Positions 7,055-14,865 of a stretch of DNA of 20,504 nucleotides are shown in pieces. Position 1 is the stretch's first letter. Each line of letters begins with the position of its first letter. The DNA lies in contig USAI01000039.1 of the NCBI GenBank assembly GCA_900552675.1, positions 1-20,504 on the forward strand, written 5' to 3'. This DNA comes from an uncultured Prevotella sp. Its GTDB lineage: Bacteria; Bacteroidota; Bacteroidia; Bacteroidales; Bacteroidaceae. The translations under genes and the position numbers were made by a program. The notes beneath the pieces were generated by a model. It saw nothing but the letters and a program-made list of their open reading frames with translations. It was not told the DNA's origin and made no database searches.

Positions 7055-8355
7055 TATTCAACCTTCCACTTAGCAAACCATCTCTCGTTGAAAGTGAGGC
7101 CGATATTAATTCGGAATGAATTTTCTTTAATAAACATTTTCGTATCCTGACATACCCACTGACCAGAGATGTTGAGGATAGAGCGATTGTTGTACGAGTT
7201 CATGATGGGGATGCCGAAACCCGCACTCACACTGTACTCTTTGGGGCCATCGGCTCCATTAATCTTCAGATACGACGAGGCGTAAGAGGCGCCCATGCGA
7301 TAATGGATGCGCTTGAAGAAGTTGCGGCTGTTTTCAAGCGGACAAAACTCGCCACCGAAGGTAACCTTATGGCGGTCGTTAAACTGGTTCTTCAGGGCTA
7401 CATACTGAGGTGTGGCACCAGAGGTATCGTAAACGGGCGACACTACTGAGGCCCACTTCTGCAAAGAATAGTCGACACCCAACTTCAGTTTGTTGCGGTG
7501 GTTCCACATCAAGCCTGCACCATACATAGTGGGCAGCTCCATGGCGTTGCGCACTGAATAGGTAGCGGTATCAGAAATGGCGGTCTGCGAGTTGGTAGAT
7601 ATCACCTCACACTTGGGGTTGCCATGCAACTTATGCCCCAGGGTGTATGACAAGCCCAGGGTGAGCTCGTCGTTCTTCGATATACGAGCGGTGTACTGTG
7701 CGCCAAGGTCAAGCTTATAGTTGTTTACCGTGGCGGTATAGTATTTTGAAAGAGTGTTGATGTAAGCGTCGGTATAGCTGTTTATCACTGAACGGGTGTA
7801 GCTACCCCAGAGATAAGAGATGTTGGCACCAAAAGAAAAACCTTTAATGGGCTGCCAGCCAGCGCCAATAAACACCTGATGCAAACCACCTTCGCCTGAA
7901 TAGGTATTTACATAGCTGGTGGTTTCGGTATCAGAAGAGGCGCCTATTTTAACCGTATTAGAATAGTCGTAACCAATATTTGTGAAAGGCAATATACCAA
8001 AGGCCACACCCAGATGACGGGCAGCACGGAAGCCGGCCACCACATACTCAAAGTTGGCGTTATTAGCGTTCATCTTCACGCCATTTTCAGAAAAATTGGT
8101 TATCTGTCCAGAGATGCCAGCGTCGAAGATAAAGCTCAACGAGTCGATGGCTGAATAAGAAGCGGGGTTTTGAAAGTTCACTTGGTTATGTTCGTGAAAG
8201 CCCAAGCCGAGGCCATTCATTCCCCTATTAAAGCCGCTTGTCTGGTCGCTGAGCAAGCCTAAGCCATACTGACTGTAGGGCGAGTTGGTTCCGCTCTGCG
8301 CATAAGTTGTTATTGTCATTGCCGACAACACTGCGGCTGCTATGATTTTTCTCAT
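7054..8355 (-). CDS. Outer-membrane beta-barrel protein (OMPP1/FadL-like)
   Basis: The 433-residue protein has a type I signal peptide (cleavage near TYA-Q, residue 19-20). The mature start SPYSQYGLGLL is followed by GFNRGMNGLGLG and NFQNPASYSAIDSLSFIFDAG, a pattern seen in Bacteroidota barrel proteins related to OMPP1/FadL. The rest alternates polar and hydrophobic residues with aromatic girdles, consistent with a barrel. A substrate cannot be assigned; hydrophobic-compound transport would be extrapolation. It is first in the operon with lptC and the CNNM gene and overlaps lptC by one base. The purine-rich AGGAGGT motif in its leader (8386-8392) is 30 bp from the ATG, too far to serve as a normal ribosome binding site. 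Confidence 0.78.
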   Translation of the reverse strand: MRKIIAAAVLSAMTITTYAQSGTNSPYSQYGLGLLSDQTSGFNRGMNGLGLGFHEHNQVNFQNPASYSAIDSLSFIFDAGISGQITNFSENGVKMNANNANFEYVVAGFRAARHLGVAFGILPFTNIGYDYSNTVKIGASSDTETTSYVNTYSGEGGLHQVFIGAGWQPIKGFSFGANISYLWGSYTRSVINSYTDAYINTLSKYYTATVNNYKLDLGAQYTARISKNDELTLGLSYTLGHKLHGNPKCEVISTNSQTAISDTATYSVRNAMELPTMYGAGLMWNHRNKLKLGVDYSLQKWASVVSPVYDTSGATPQYVALKNQFNDRHKVTFGGEFCPLENSRNFFKRIHYRMGASYASSYLKINGADGPKEYSVSAGFGIPIMNSYNNRSILNISGQWVCQDTKMFIKENSFRINIGLTFNERWFAKWKVE

Positions 8356-8442
8356 TGTTATAATACGTTTCTTTCAAATAATCTTACCTCCTAAAGCGCC
8401 TTTTATATTAACCGCAAGGAGTATCAAAAAAAGATTTGCTTG

Positions 8443-8450
8443 CAAAATTA
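8443..8450 (-). promoter_or_regulatory. -7 box of the barrel-lptC-CNNM operon
   Basis: TAATTTTG on the minus strand matches TAnnTTTG exactly, about 88 bp before the ATG at 8355. It sits in the 152-bp divergent region shared with the Lnb-like gene, back to back with that gene's candidate box at 8496-8503. No clear -33 element is seen. Confidence 0.5.
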
Positions 8451-8495
8451 TTGAAATTTTTCGAAATAATAGCACGATAAATGGGAAATTAAAGT

Positions 8496-8503
8496 TATTT
8501 TTG
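8496..8503 (+). promoter_or_regulatory. -7 box abutting the Lnb-like start codon
   Basis: TATTTTTG matches TAnnTTTG and ends four bases before the GTG at 8508. Transcription would begin at or next to that codon, giving a leaderless or nearly leaderless message. No -33 TTTG is evident. Confidence 0.45.
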
Positions 8504-8507
8504 CATC

Positions 8508-9704
8508 GTGAAACGTTTTAGAAGTATTTTACGACATATCGTCCTCGTATTTTTTCTGTTGTTAACACATCAGATACAAGCCCAAACCGACAGTGCTGCG
8601 TTGGCACGGATGGATGCAGTGGATATCAGTCTGCTGTCGTGCCAACCGAGACAATACATCTATAGCCTGTATGGGCATACTGCCATTCGCATTACCGACC
8701 ATTCAACGGGCACCGACTATGCCGTAAACTATGGGCTCTTCTCGTTTGAGAAGCCATTTTTTGTGCTTCGGTTTGTATTCGGACTGACCGATTATGAAAT
8801 GGGCATCTGCAGCTACGAACACTTTAAGATAGAATATGAACGTGCACAATGTGGCGTGGTGCAACAAGTGTTAGACCTGTCACGCGAAGACAAACTGGCC
8901 ATCTTACAAGCCATCGACCGCAATGCGCAACCCGAGAATGTGGTTTATCGCTACAACTTCTTCTACGACAACTGCACCACACGCGCACGCGATATTATTA
9001 TAAATAATGTGGAAGAGGCGGTAACCTTTCCATCGAGCACACGCGCAATCACCTATCGACAAATGGTGCACCAATATACCGCGCAGCACCCGTGGGCACG
9101 CTTTGGCAACGACCTATTGTTAGGCGTAGGCGCCGACCGCCCTACCGATGCTCGACAGCAGCAGTTCTTACCCTTTAACCTGAAGAGCGACTTTGACCAT
9201 ACCACCCTAAAAGGTAAAGATGGTGCGGTGCGCCCATTGGTGAAAGACAAGTTTTGGGCTATCAGTGCGTCGGCTGCTAAACCAGAGTCTATGCTTATCA
9301 CGCCTATATGGTGTGCTATCGCACTGGCTATCATTATCTTAACAACTTGCCTGTACGATGCTAAGCGCAAACGTGTATCGTGGGTGCTCGATGGCATTTT
9401 GTGGCTACTGACAGGATTGGCAGGCCTCATCTTGTTTGCTATGGTGTTCTCACAACATCCCACCGTAAGGGTAAACTTTCAGATACTTATGCTGAACCCA
9501 TTGGCGCTCGGCTTCCTCTACCCCACCCTTAAGGCGTTACGCCATAAGAAACATAGCCTTTGGCTGACAATTTGGCCGATTTGCCTCGTTTTATTCTTTA
9601 TCGGCGCATTTTGGCAGACCTATGCCGATGGTATGTGCATATTGGCATCGTCTTTGCTTGTAAGAGCCATATTTATCAACTATATAGTGAGAAAGGAACA
9701 ATGA
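8508..9704 (+). CDS. Lnb-like lipoprotein N-acyltransferase (DUF4105)
   Basis: The 398-residue protein has an N-terminal hydrophobic signal (residues 10-25), a periplasmic DUF4105 domain (about 35-240) and four to five membrane helices in the C-terminal part (about 260-395). The domain carries YSLYGHTAIRI (His57) and FFYDNCTTRARD (Cys156), a His/Cys pair consistent with thiol acyltransferase or peptidase-like chemistry. Bacteroidota lack the classical Lnt, and proteins of this architecture (Lnb) have been proposed to add the N-acyl chain to lipoproteins; applying that role here is by family. The start is GTG: no other codon retains the signal peptide, and a stop lies at 8490-8492. It overlaps the next gene by ATGA. 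Confidence 0.82.
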   Translation: MKRFRSILRHIVLVFFLLLTHQIQAQTDSAALARMDAVDISLLSCQPRQYIYSLYGHTAIRITDHSTGTDYAVNYGLFSFEKPFFVLRFVFGLTDYEMGICSYEHFKIEYERAQCGVVQQVLDLSREDKLAILQAIDRNAQPENVVYRYNFFYDNCTTRARDIIINNVEEAVTFPSSTRAITYRQMVHQYTAQHPWARFGNDLLLGVGADRPTDARQQQFLPFNLKSDFDHTTLKGKDGAVRPLVKDKFWAISASAAKPESMLITPIWCAIALAIIILTTCLYDAKRKRVSWVLDGILWLLTGLAGLILFAMVFSQHPTVRVNFQILMLNPLALGFLYPTLKALRHKKHSLWLTIWPICLVLFFIGAFWQTYADGMCILASSLLVRAIFINYIVRKEQ

Positions 9705-11050
9705 AACAATACATTCCCTCTATACTACTGGCCGCTTTAGCTGCTGCCGAGGTTCAGGCACAAACCATTCAGCCTGCACCCCGACTGGTGGTAAACATTG
9801 CTATCGACCAGCTTCGCACCGACTATATTGAGCATTTCTCGCCACTATATTCAGAAAACGGATTTAAGAAGTTGCTGAATAAAGGGCGTGTGTATGAGTC
9901 GGCAAGTTATCCTTTCTCACCCGTCGATCGTGCGTCGGCCATCGCTTCGATAGCCACAGGCACCACCCCTCATTATAACAACATTGTAAGTAGCCAGTGG
10001 TTAGATAGAAACACATTGCGCCCCATCTTCTGTACGGATGATGGCAATGGTGGCGACTCGCCTAAGATGATGGCTACGTCGACCATTGGCGACGAGCTAA
10101 AAGTGGCCTCTCGTGGCAACGCACTGGTTTACAGCGTAGCTGCTGATAAAGATGCTGCCATATTGGCGGGCGGACATGCTGCCGATGGTGCCTTCTGGAT
10201 TAGTGAGAAGAGTGGTCGATGGTCTACTTGTTCCTATTATTCAACAGCTTCGCAAAACCTTTTGCGAGCCTATAATAACACCCAATCTTATAACGCTGAT
10301 AACGACGCCGTTGAGAAACTGGCCGAAGCCTGTATCAATGATATGGGCATGGGCCGAGATAATATTACCGACCTGCTATCGATCACGCTGTCGGCCAAGG
10401 TGAAAGACATCACCAACTGGCAGACTGACATGGAGATAGCCTACATAAAGCTGGACAAGACACTTGCCCAGATTATTAGCACCATAGAAAATAAGGTGGG
10501 CGAAGGCAATGTGCTGTTTGTGGTAACCAGCACGGGCTATACCGCCGACCAGCCTGTTGACTATGGTAAATATAAAATTCCGACAGGAACTTTCTATATC
10601 AACCGCACGGCCAACTTGCTCAACATGTATCTTAGCGCCATCTACGGACAGGCAAGATATGTTGAAACGTGCTATCATAACCAGATTTATCTCGACCATA
10701 AGCTCATTGAACAGAAACGATTGAGCCTCAACGAGATGATGTCGCGCTCGAAAGAACTGTTGCTACAGGCGGCTGGCGTAAGAAACGTCAGCTACAGCCC
10801 CTATAGCTCTGAGGTGAGTGGCGACCTGCTGATTGAGGTAGCCCCTGGCTGGCAACTTGTAAATGAAGATAATCACGAAAACTATACCTCACGTGCCGCC
10901 TTTGTTCCGTTCCCCATCATCTTTTATGGCGCAGCAACAAAGGCTGAACGTGTTATCACACCTGCTACTGTAGACCGCATTGCGCCCACAATAGCAAAAG
11001 CTATACGCATACGTGCCCCGAACGCTTGTTCGGCAGCTCCGTTACATTAA
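9701..11050 (+). CDS. PafA-like alkaline phosphatase superfamily protein, probably catalytically dead
   Basis: The 449-residue protein has a signal peptide (cleavage near VQA-QT, residue 20-21), so it is periplasmic. The fold signature is clear: NIAIDQLRTDYIEHF (33-46), ASIATGTTPHYNNIVSSQWL (82-101), AGGHAADGAFWISEKSGRW (156-174) and a closing APNACSAAPL. Compared by eye with PafA, only the first metal Asp (D36) is plainly kept. The nucleophile Thr position reads Arg77, the SATDYVGH ligands read SAKVKDIT (231-238), the SDHG ligands read STGY (277-280), the last ligand His is absent, and the Lys/Arg phosphate contacts read D149/D151. This points to a structural or binding role rather than hydrolysis. 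The ATG overlaps the stop of the Lnb-like gene by 4 bp (ATGA), implying coupled translation. Confidence 0.8.
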   Translation: MKQYIPSILLAALAAAEVQAQTIQPAPRLVVNIAIDQLRTDYIEHFSPLYSENGFKKLLNKGRVYESASYPFSPVDRASAIASIATGTTPHYNNIVSSQWLDRNTLRPIFCTDDGNGGDSPKMMATSTIGDELKVASRGNALVYSVAADKDAAILAGGHAADGAFWISEKSGRWSTCSYYSTASQNLLRAYNNTQSYNADNDAVEKLAEACINDMGMGRDNITDLLSITLSAKVKDITNWQTDMEIAYIKLDKTLAQIISTIENKVGEGNVLFVVTSTGYTADQPVDYGKYKIPTGTFYINRTANLLNMYLSAIYGQARYVETCYHNQIYLDHKLIEQKRLSLNEMMSRSKELLLQAAGVRNVSYSPYSSEVSGDLLIEVAPGWQLVNEDNHENYTSRAAFVPFPIIFYGAATKAERVITPATVDRIAPTIAKAIRIRAPNACSAAPLH

Positions 11051-11063
11051 AAGAGCTTTAAAA

Positions 11064-11104
11064 TAGAGGGCTATGGGATAGTTATGTCTTAAAATAGCCC
11101 TCTA
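11064..11104 (+). promoter_or_regulatory. Inverted repeat between the PafA-like gene and secA
   Basis: TAGAGGGCTAT (11064-11074) and ATAGCCCTCTA (11094-11104) form a perfect 11-bp stem with a 19-nt loop, starting 14 bp after the stop codon. No T-run follows, so it is a poor intrinsic terminator. It may stabilise the 3' end of the upstream message or act as an operator. Confidence 0.45.
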
Positions 11105-11120
11105 AATGGAAAAATATTCG

Positions 11121-11128
11121 TACCTTTA
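11121..11128 (+). promoter_or_regulatory. Weak candidate -7 box for secA
   Basis: TACCTTTA matches seven of eight positions of TAnnTTTG. A start a few bases downstream would give a leader of about 80 nt containing the hairpin at 11151-11178. No -33 element is visible, so secA may also be transcribed from the upstream operon. Confidence 0.25.
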
Positions 11129-11150
11129 CACCCTTGAAAAGGTAACACAG

Positions 11151-11178
11151 CGGCATAAGTCTTATGAACCTTATGCCG
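11151..11178 (+). promoter_or_regulatory. Hairpin in the secA leader
   Basis: CGGCATAAG (11151-11159) pairs with CTTATGCCG (11170-11178) over 9 bp with a 10-nt loop. The loop contains another CTTATG (11161-11166) that completes a 13-bp palindrome with CATAAG (11154-11159). The structure ends 38 bp before the secA ATG. It is not followed by a T-run. It could modulate translation or be a protein-binding palindrome. Confidence 0.4.
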
Positions 11179-11216
11179 ATTGCCCATAAACAGAAAAAAT
11201 AAAAACAAATATAACA

Positions 11217-14200
11217 ATGAATTTCAACAAGATTTTACAATCGTTGTTCGGGAATAAGTCGACTCGCGACATGAAGCTTATACAGCCGCTCGTAGAGAAG
11301 GTAAAAGAGGCTTATCCCGCCATCAAGGCGCTGTCGAATGATGAACTGCGCGCTAAAACCAAGGAGATACAACAGTATGTTCAAAACTCGGCAAAAGAGC
11401 AAAAAGACAAAATTGCCGAGCTGAAGGCTAAGATTGAAGAAACGCCCATCGACGAGCGCGAAAGCATCTTCAACGCCATTGACAAGCTGGAGAAAGAAGC
11501 GCTGGAGATTTATGAGAAAGCACTGAACGAGGTGATGCCTGTAGCTTTCAGCATTGTGAAAGATACGGCTCGACGCTTTGCTGAAAACGAGGAAACCATC
11601 GTTACCGCAAACGATTTTGACCGCGAACTGGCTGCCGACCCCAAGAAAGACTTTATCACGATTGATGGCGACAAGGCTATCTATCATAACCACTGGACAG
11701 CGGGTGGCAACGACCTGAAATGGGAAATGGTGCACTACGATGTTCAGATATTTGGTGGTGTAACCTTGCACCAAGGCAAGATTGCCGAGATGGCTACGGG
11801 TGAGGGTAAAACCCTGGTGGCTACCCTGCCTGTATTCTTGAACGCCCTTACTGGCAACGGTGTGCATGTAGTAACCGTGAACGACTATCTGGCGAAACGT
11901 GACTCGGAATGGATGGGCCCGCTCTATATGTTCAACGGTTTGTCGGTTGACTGCATCGACAAGCATCAGCCTAACTCGCCACAACGTCGAAAGGCTTACA
12001 TGGCCGACATCACCTTTGGTACCAACAACGAGTTTGGTTTCGACTACCTGCGCGACAACATGGCACACTCGCCTGCCGACCTGGTACAGCGTGCACACAA
12101 CTATGCCATCGTGGATGAGGTTGACTCGGTTTTGATTGACGATGCCCGTACACCGCTTATCATCTCTGGCCCCGTGCCCAAGGGCGAAGACCAAATGTTT
12201 GAAGAATATCAGCCACTGGTTGAGCGCCTGGTAGCTGTGCAGCGCAAGCTGGCAACACAGTATCTGGCCGATGCTAAGCAGATGATTACTGAAGGCAATG
12301 AAAAGAACGATAAGCAACTGCTGGAACAAGGTTTCTTGGCACTCTATCGTTCACACAAGGCACTGCCTAAGAACAAGCCCCTTATCAAGTATCTCTCGGA
12401 AGACGGCATCAAAGCTGGTATGCTCAAGACCGAGGAATACTATATGGAGAACAACAACCGCCGTATGCCCGAGTGTGTTGAGCCGCTCTACTTCGTGGTT
12501 GACGAGAAGCAGAACAGTTGCGACCTCACGGATAAGGGTACCGAGTGGTTGGCACAACAGGTAAACGACAAAGACCTCTTCGTATTGCCCGACATCGCTT
12601 CACAGCTGTCGGCACTGGAGAACGAAACTGACCTTGACGAGCAGCAGAAACTTGACAAGAAAGACGACCTGATGAACCATTATGCTGTACAGAGCGACCG
12701 CGTACACACCCTTCAGCAGTTGCTTAAGGCATACACCATGTTCAACAAGGACGACGAATATGTTGTGATGAACGGTGAGGTAAAGATTGTTGACGAGCAG
12801 ACAGGACGTATCATGGAAGGCCGCCGCTGGAGCGATGGCCTGCATCAGGCTGTAGAGGCTAAAGAGCATGTACGCATTGAGGCTGCCACACAGACCTTCG
12901 CTACCATCACTTTGCAGAACTACTTCCGTATGTACCACAAACTGTCGGGTATGACGGGTACCGCTTCTACCGAGGCTGGCGAGTTTTGGGATATCTACAA
13001 ACTTGACGTGGTAGAAATTCCTACCAACAAGCCCATTCTGCGTAAAGACCTCGACGACCGCGTTTACAAGACAGCACGCGAGAAGTATGCTGCCGTGATT
13101 GACGAGATTGTAGAGATGCGCAACAGTGGCCGACCTGTGTTGGTGGGTACCACATCGGTTGAAATTTCAGAATTGCTCTCTCGTATGTTGAAGTTGCGCG
13201 ACATTCCGCATCAGGTGCTGAACGCCAAGTATCACCAGAAGGAGGCCGATATCGTGGCTGAAGCTGGTCGTAGCAACATGGGCAAGGTGACCATTACCGA
13301 CGCTGATGGCAACAAGCACGTTGAAGAGCGCATGCTGGGTGCTGTAACCATTGCCACCAATATGGCAGGTCGTGGTACCGATATTAAGCTGACGCCCGAG
13401 GTAAAGGCTGCTGGTGGTTTGGCCATCATCGGTACCGAGCGTCATGAGAGCCGCCGTGTAGACCGCCAGTTGCGTGGTCGTGCAGGGCGTCAGGGCGACC
13501 CCGGTAGCTCAGTGTTCTACGTATCGCTTGAAGATAAGCTGATGCGTTTGTTTGCCAGCGAGCGCATTGCCAGCGTGATGGACCGTCTTGGCTTTAAAGA
13601 GGGCGAGCGTATCGAAAGTCCCATGATTTCGAAGAGCATCGAGCGCGCTCAGAAGAAGGTTGAAGAAAACAACTTCGGTATTCGTAAGCACCTGCTCGAA
13701 TATGACGATGTGATGAACAAGCAGCGTACCGTTATCTACGAGAAGCGTCGCCACGCACTGATGGGTGAGCGTCTTGGTATGGATATCACCAACATTATCT
13801 GGGACCGCGTTGTAAACATCATCGAGACCAACGACTATGCCGGATGCCGCGAGCAGTTCTTGAAAGTGCTGGCCATGGAATGTCCGTTCTCAGAAGACCA
13901 GTTTATAAACACAAAGCGCGAAGAACTTGAGGAGCGAGCTTTCCAGGAGGCTATGGCAGCCCTCAAGCGCAAGATTGACCGCATACAGAGCGTGGCATGG
14001 CCCGTTATCAAAGACGTTGAAGAGCAGCAAGGTAGCCGCTTTGAGCGCATCATGGTGCCCATCGTTGATGGTAAGCATGTATACCGGATTGCTTGCAACC
14101 TGAAAGAAGCTTATCGCACCGAGGGTAAAGACGTAGTGAAGCAGTTTGAGCGCACCATCATGTTGCACATCATTGACGACTGCTGGAAGGAAAACCTGCG

Positions 14201-14600
14201 CCAGCTCGACGAATTGCGCCACAGCGTGCAGAACGCTTCATACGAGCAGAAAGACCCGTTGCTGATCTTCAAGCTTGAGAGCGCTAAGCTGTTCGATGCT
14301 ATGGTAAACGATATGAACAACCGTATCTCTGCCATCCTCACTCGTGCACAAATTCCGGGACAGGAGATGCAAGAGGATGTTCAAGAGGCTCCCGCAGAGG
14401 CTCCCGCTCCACGTCAAAACTACGTTGAGCACAAAGAAGACCTGTCGAACCCCGAACAGCGTGCTGCAGCACAGCAAGATACACGCGAGCAACAGCCTCG
14501 CACACCGTATGTTGCCGACAAGATGCCTGGTCGCAACGATCCTTGTCCTTGCGGAAGCGGTAAGAAGTTTAAGAACTGTCATGGTCGTGGACTGGTATAA
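11217..14600 (+). CDS. secA: Preprotein translocase ATPase SecA
   Basis: The 1,127-residue protein is the motor that drives unfolded precursors through SecYEG. Walker A is ATGEGKT (193-199) and Walker B is VDEVDSV (DEVD at 300-303), followed by DDARTPLIISG. FGFDYLRDNMA, MTGTASTEAGEFWDIY, TNMAGRGTDI and RGRAGRQGDPGSS are the classical helicase motifs. The C-terminus carries the zinc-binding, SecB/ribosome-type tail CPCGSGKKFKNCH (C1110, C1112, C1121, H1122). It is longer than enterobacterial SecA (about 900); extra segments near 20-110 and 340-480 are usual for Bacteroidota. It is third in the plus-strand block, 166 bp after the PafA-like gene, and followed by a strong terminator. Confidence 0.98.
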   Translation: MNFNKILQSLFGNKSTRDMKLIQPLVEKVKEAYPAIKALSNDELRAKTKEIQQYVQNSAKEQKDKIAELKAKIEETPIDERESIFNAIDKLEKEALEIYEKALNEVMPVAFSIVKDTARRFAENEETIVTANDFDRELAADPKKDFITIDGDKAIYHNHWTAGGNDLKWEMVHYDVQIFGGVTLHQGKIAEMATGEGKTLVATLPVFLNALTGNGVHVVTVNDYLAKRDSEWMGPLYMFNGLSVDCIDKHQPNSPQRRKAYMADITFGTNNEFGFDYLRDNMAHSPADLVQRAHNYAIVDEVDSVLIDDARTPLIISGPVPKGEDQMFEEYQPLVERLVAVQRKLATQYLADAKQMITEGNEKNDKQLLEQGFLALYRSHKALPKNKPLIKYLSEDGIKAGMLKTEEYYMENNNRRMPECVEPLYFVVDEKQNSCDLTDKGTEWLAQQVNDKDLFVLPDIASQLSALENETDLDEQQKLDKKDDLMNHYAVQSDRVHTLQQLLKAYTMFNKDDEYVVMNGEVKIVDEQTGRIMEGRRWSDGLHQAVEAKEHVRIEAATQTFATITLQNYFRMYHKLSGMTGTASTEAGEFWDIYKLDVVEIPTNKPILRKDLDDRVYKTAREKYAAVIDEIVEMRNSGRPVLVGTTSVEISELLSRMLKLRDIPHQVLNAKYHQKEADIVAEAGRSNMGKVTITDADGNKHVEERMLGAVTIATNMAGRGTDIKLTPEVKAAGGLAIIGTERHESRRVDRQLRGRAGRQGDPGSSVFYVSLEDKLMRLFASERIASVMDRLGFKEGERIESPMISKSIERAQKKVEENNFGIRKHLLEYDDVMNKQRTVIYEKRRHALMGERLGMDITNIIWDRVVNIIETNDYAGCREQFLKVLAMECPFSEDQFINTKREELEERAFQEAMAALKRKIDRIQSVAWPVIKDVEEQQGSRFERIMVPIVDGKHVYRIACNLKEAYRTEGKDVVKQFERTIMLHIIDDCWKENLRQLDELRHSVQNASYEQKDPLLIFKLESAKLFDAMVNDMNNRISAILTRAQIPGQEMQEDVQEAPAEAPAPRQNYVEHKEDLSNPEQRAAAQQDTREQQPRTPYVADKMPGRNDPCPCGSGKKFKNCHGRGLV

Positions 14601-14635
14601 TCGACCCACCCTTTGACAATATATCGCACAAAGAG

Positions 14636-14680
14636 AAACGCGGTAAAGGAGCTAACCAACAGCTCTTTTACCGCGTTTTT
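14636..14680 (+). terminator. Intrinsic terminator of secA
   Basis: An 18-bp stem (14636-14653 with 14661-14678, one G-U pair) and a 7-nt loop end in a short T-run. It lies 35 bp after the secA stop. The stem starts with A-rich bases, so it may work in both directions. Confidence 0.88.
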
Positions 14681-14699
14681 CATTTATAAAGCGGGCGTA

Positions 14700-14736
14700 T
14701 TTAACCCATATCGGTCATTAGGGCGTTTCATGTATT
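14700..14736. repeat. 37-bp repeat, copy A
   Basis: This stretch, starting TTTAACCCATATCGG and ending CATGTATT, recurs identically at 14825-14861. It lies between the convergent secA and mannosidase genes, just after the secA terminator. It can also pair with the inverted copy at 14805-14828. Confidence 0.85.
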
Positions 14737-14804
14737 CTTTTATAGCTGCTTACAGTCTTTTGGTTTTAAAATTTATTCTTCTAAAAAATCAAAAATACAA
14801 GCAA

Positions 14805-14861
14805 GCCCTAACGACCGATTTGGGTTTAACCCATATCGGTCATTAGGGCGTTTCATGTATT
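14805..14861. repeat. 37-bp repeat copy C with adjoining inverted copy B
   Basis: Copy C (14825-14861) repeats 14700-14736. Directly before it, 14805-14828 is an inverted, slightly diverged copy of the same core, so 14805-14849 folds as a long hairpin (GCCCTAA...TTAGGGC, with two mismatched pairs). On the minus strand the hairpin follows the stop of the mannosidase gene at 14866 and is followed after 7 nt by a T-rich run, so it is the likely transcription end of that gene. Confidence 0.75.
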
Positions 14862-14865
14862 ATTT

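Noticed and set aside
9560..9700. N-terminal extension of the PafA-like protein into the Lnb-like gene
   Set aside because: The signal peptide begins at the ATG at 9701; the extension would bury it and overlap the upstream gene by nearly 150 bp.
11235..12329. A 364-codon open frame antisense to secA
   Set aside because: It lies wholly within secA, shows no recognisable domain, and its composition is what the codon bias of secA would produce on the opposite strand.
14613..14846. A 77-codon plus-strand open frame after secA
   Set aside because: It translates the secA terminator and the 37-bp repeats; no start signal or protein similarity is seen.
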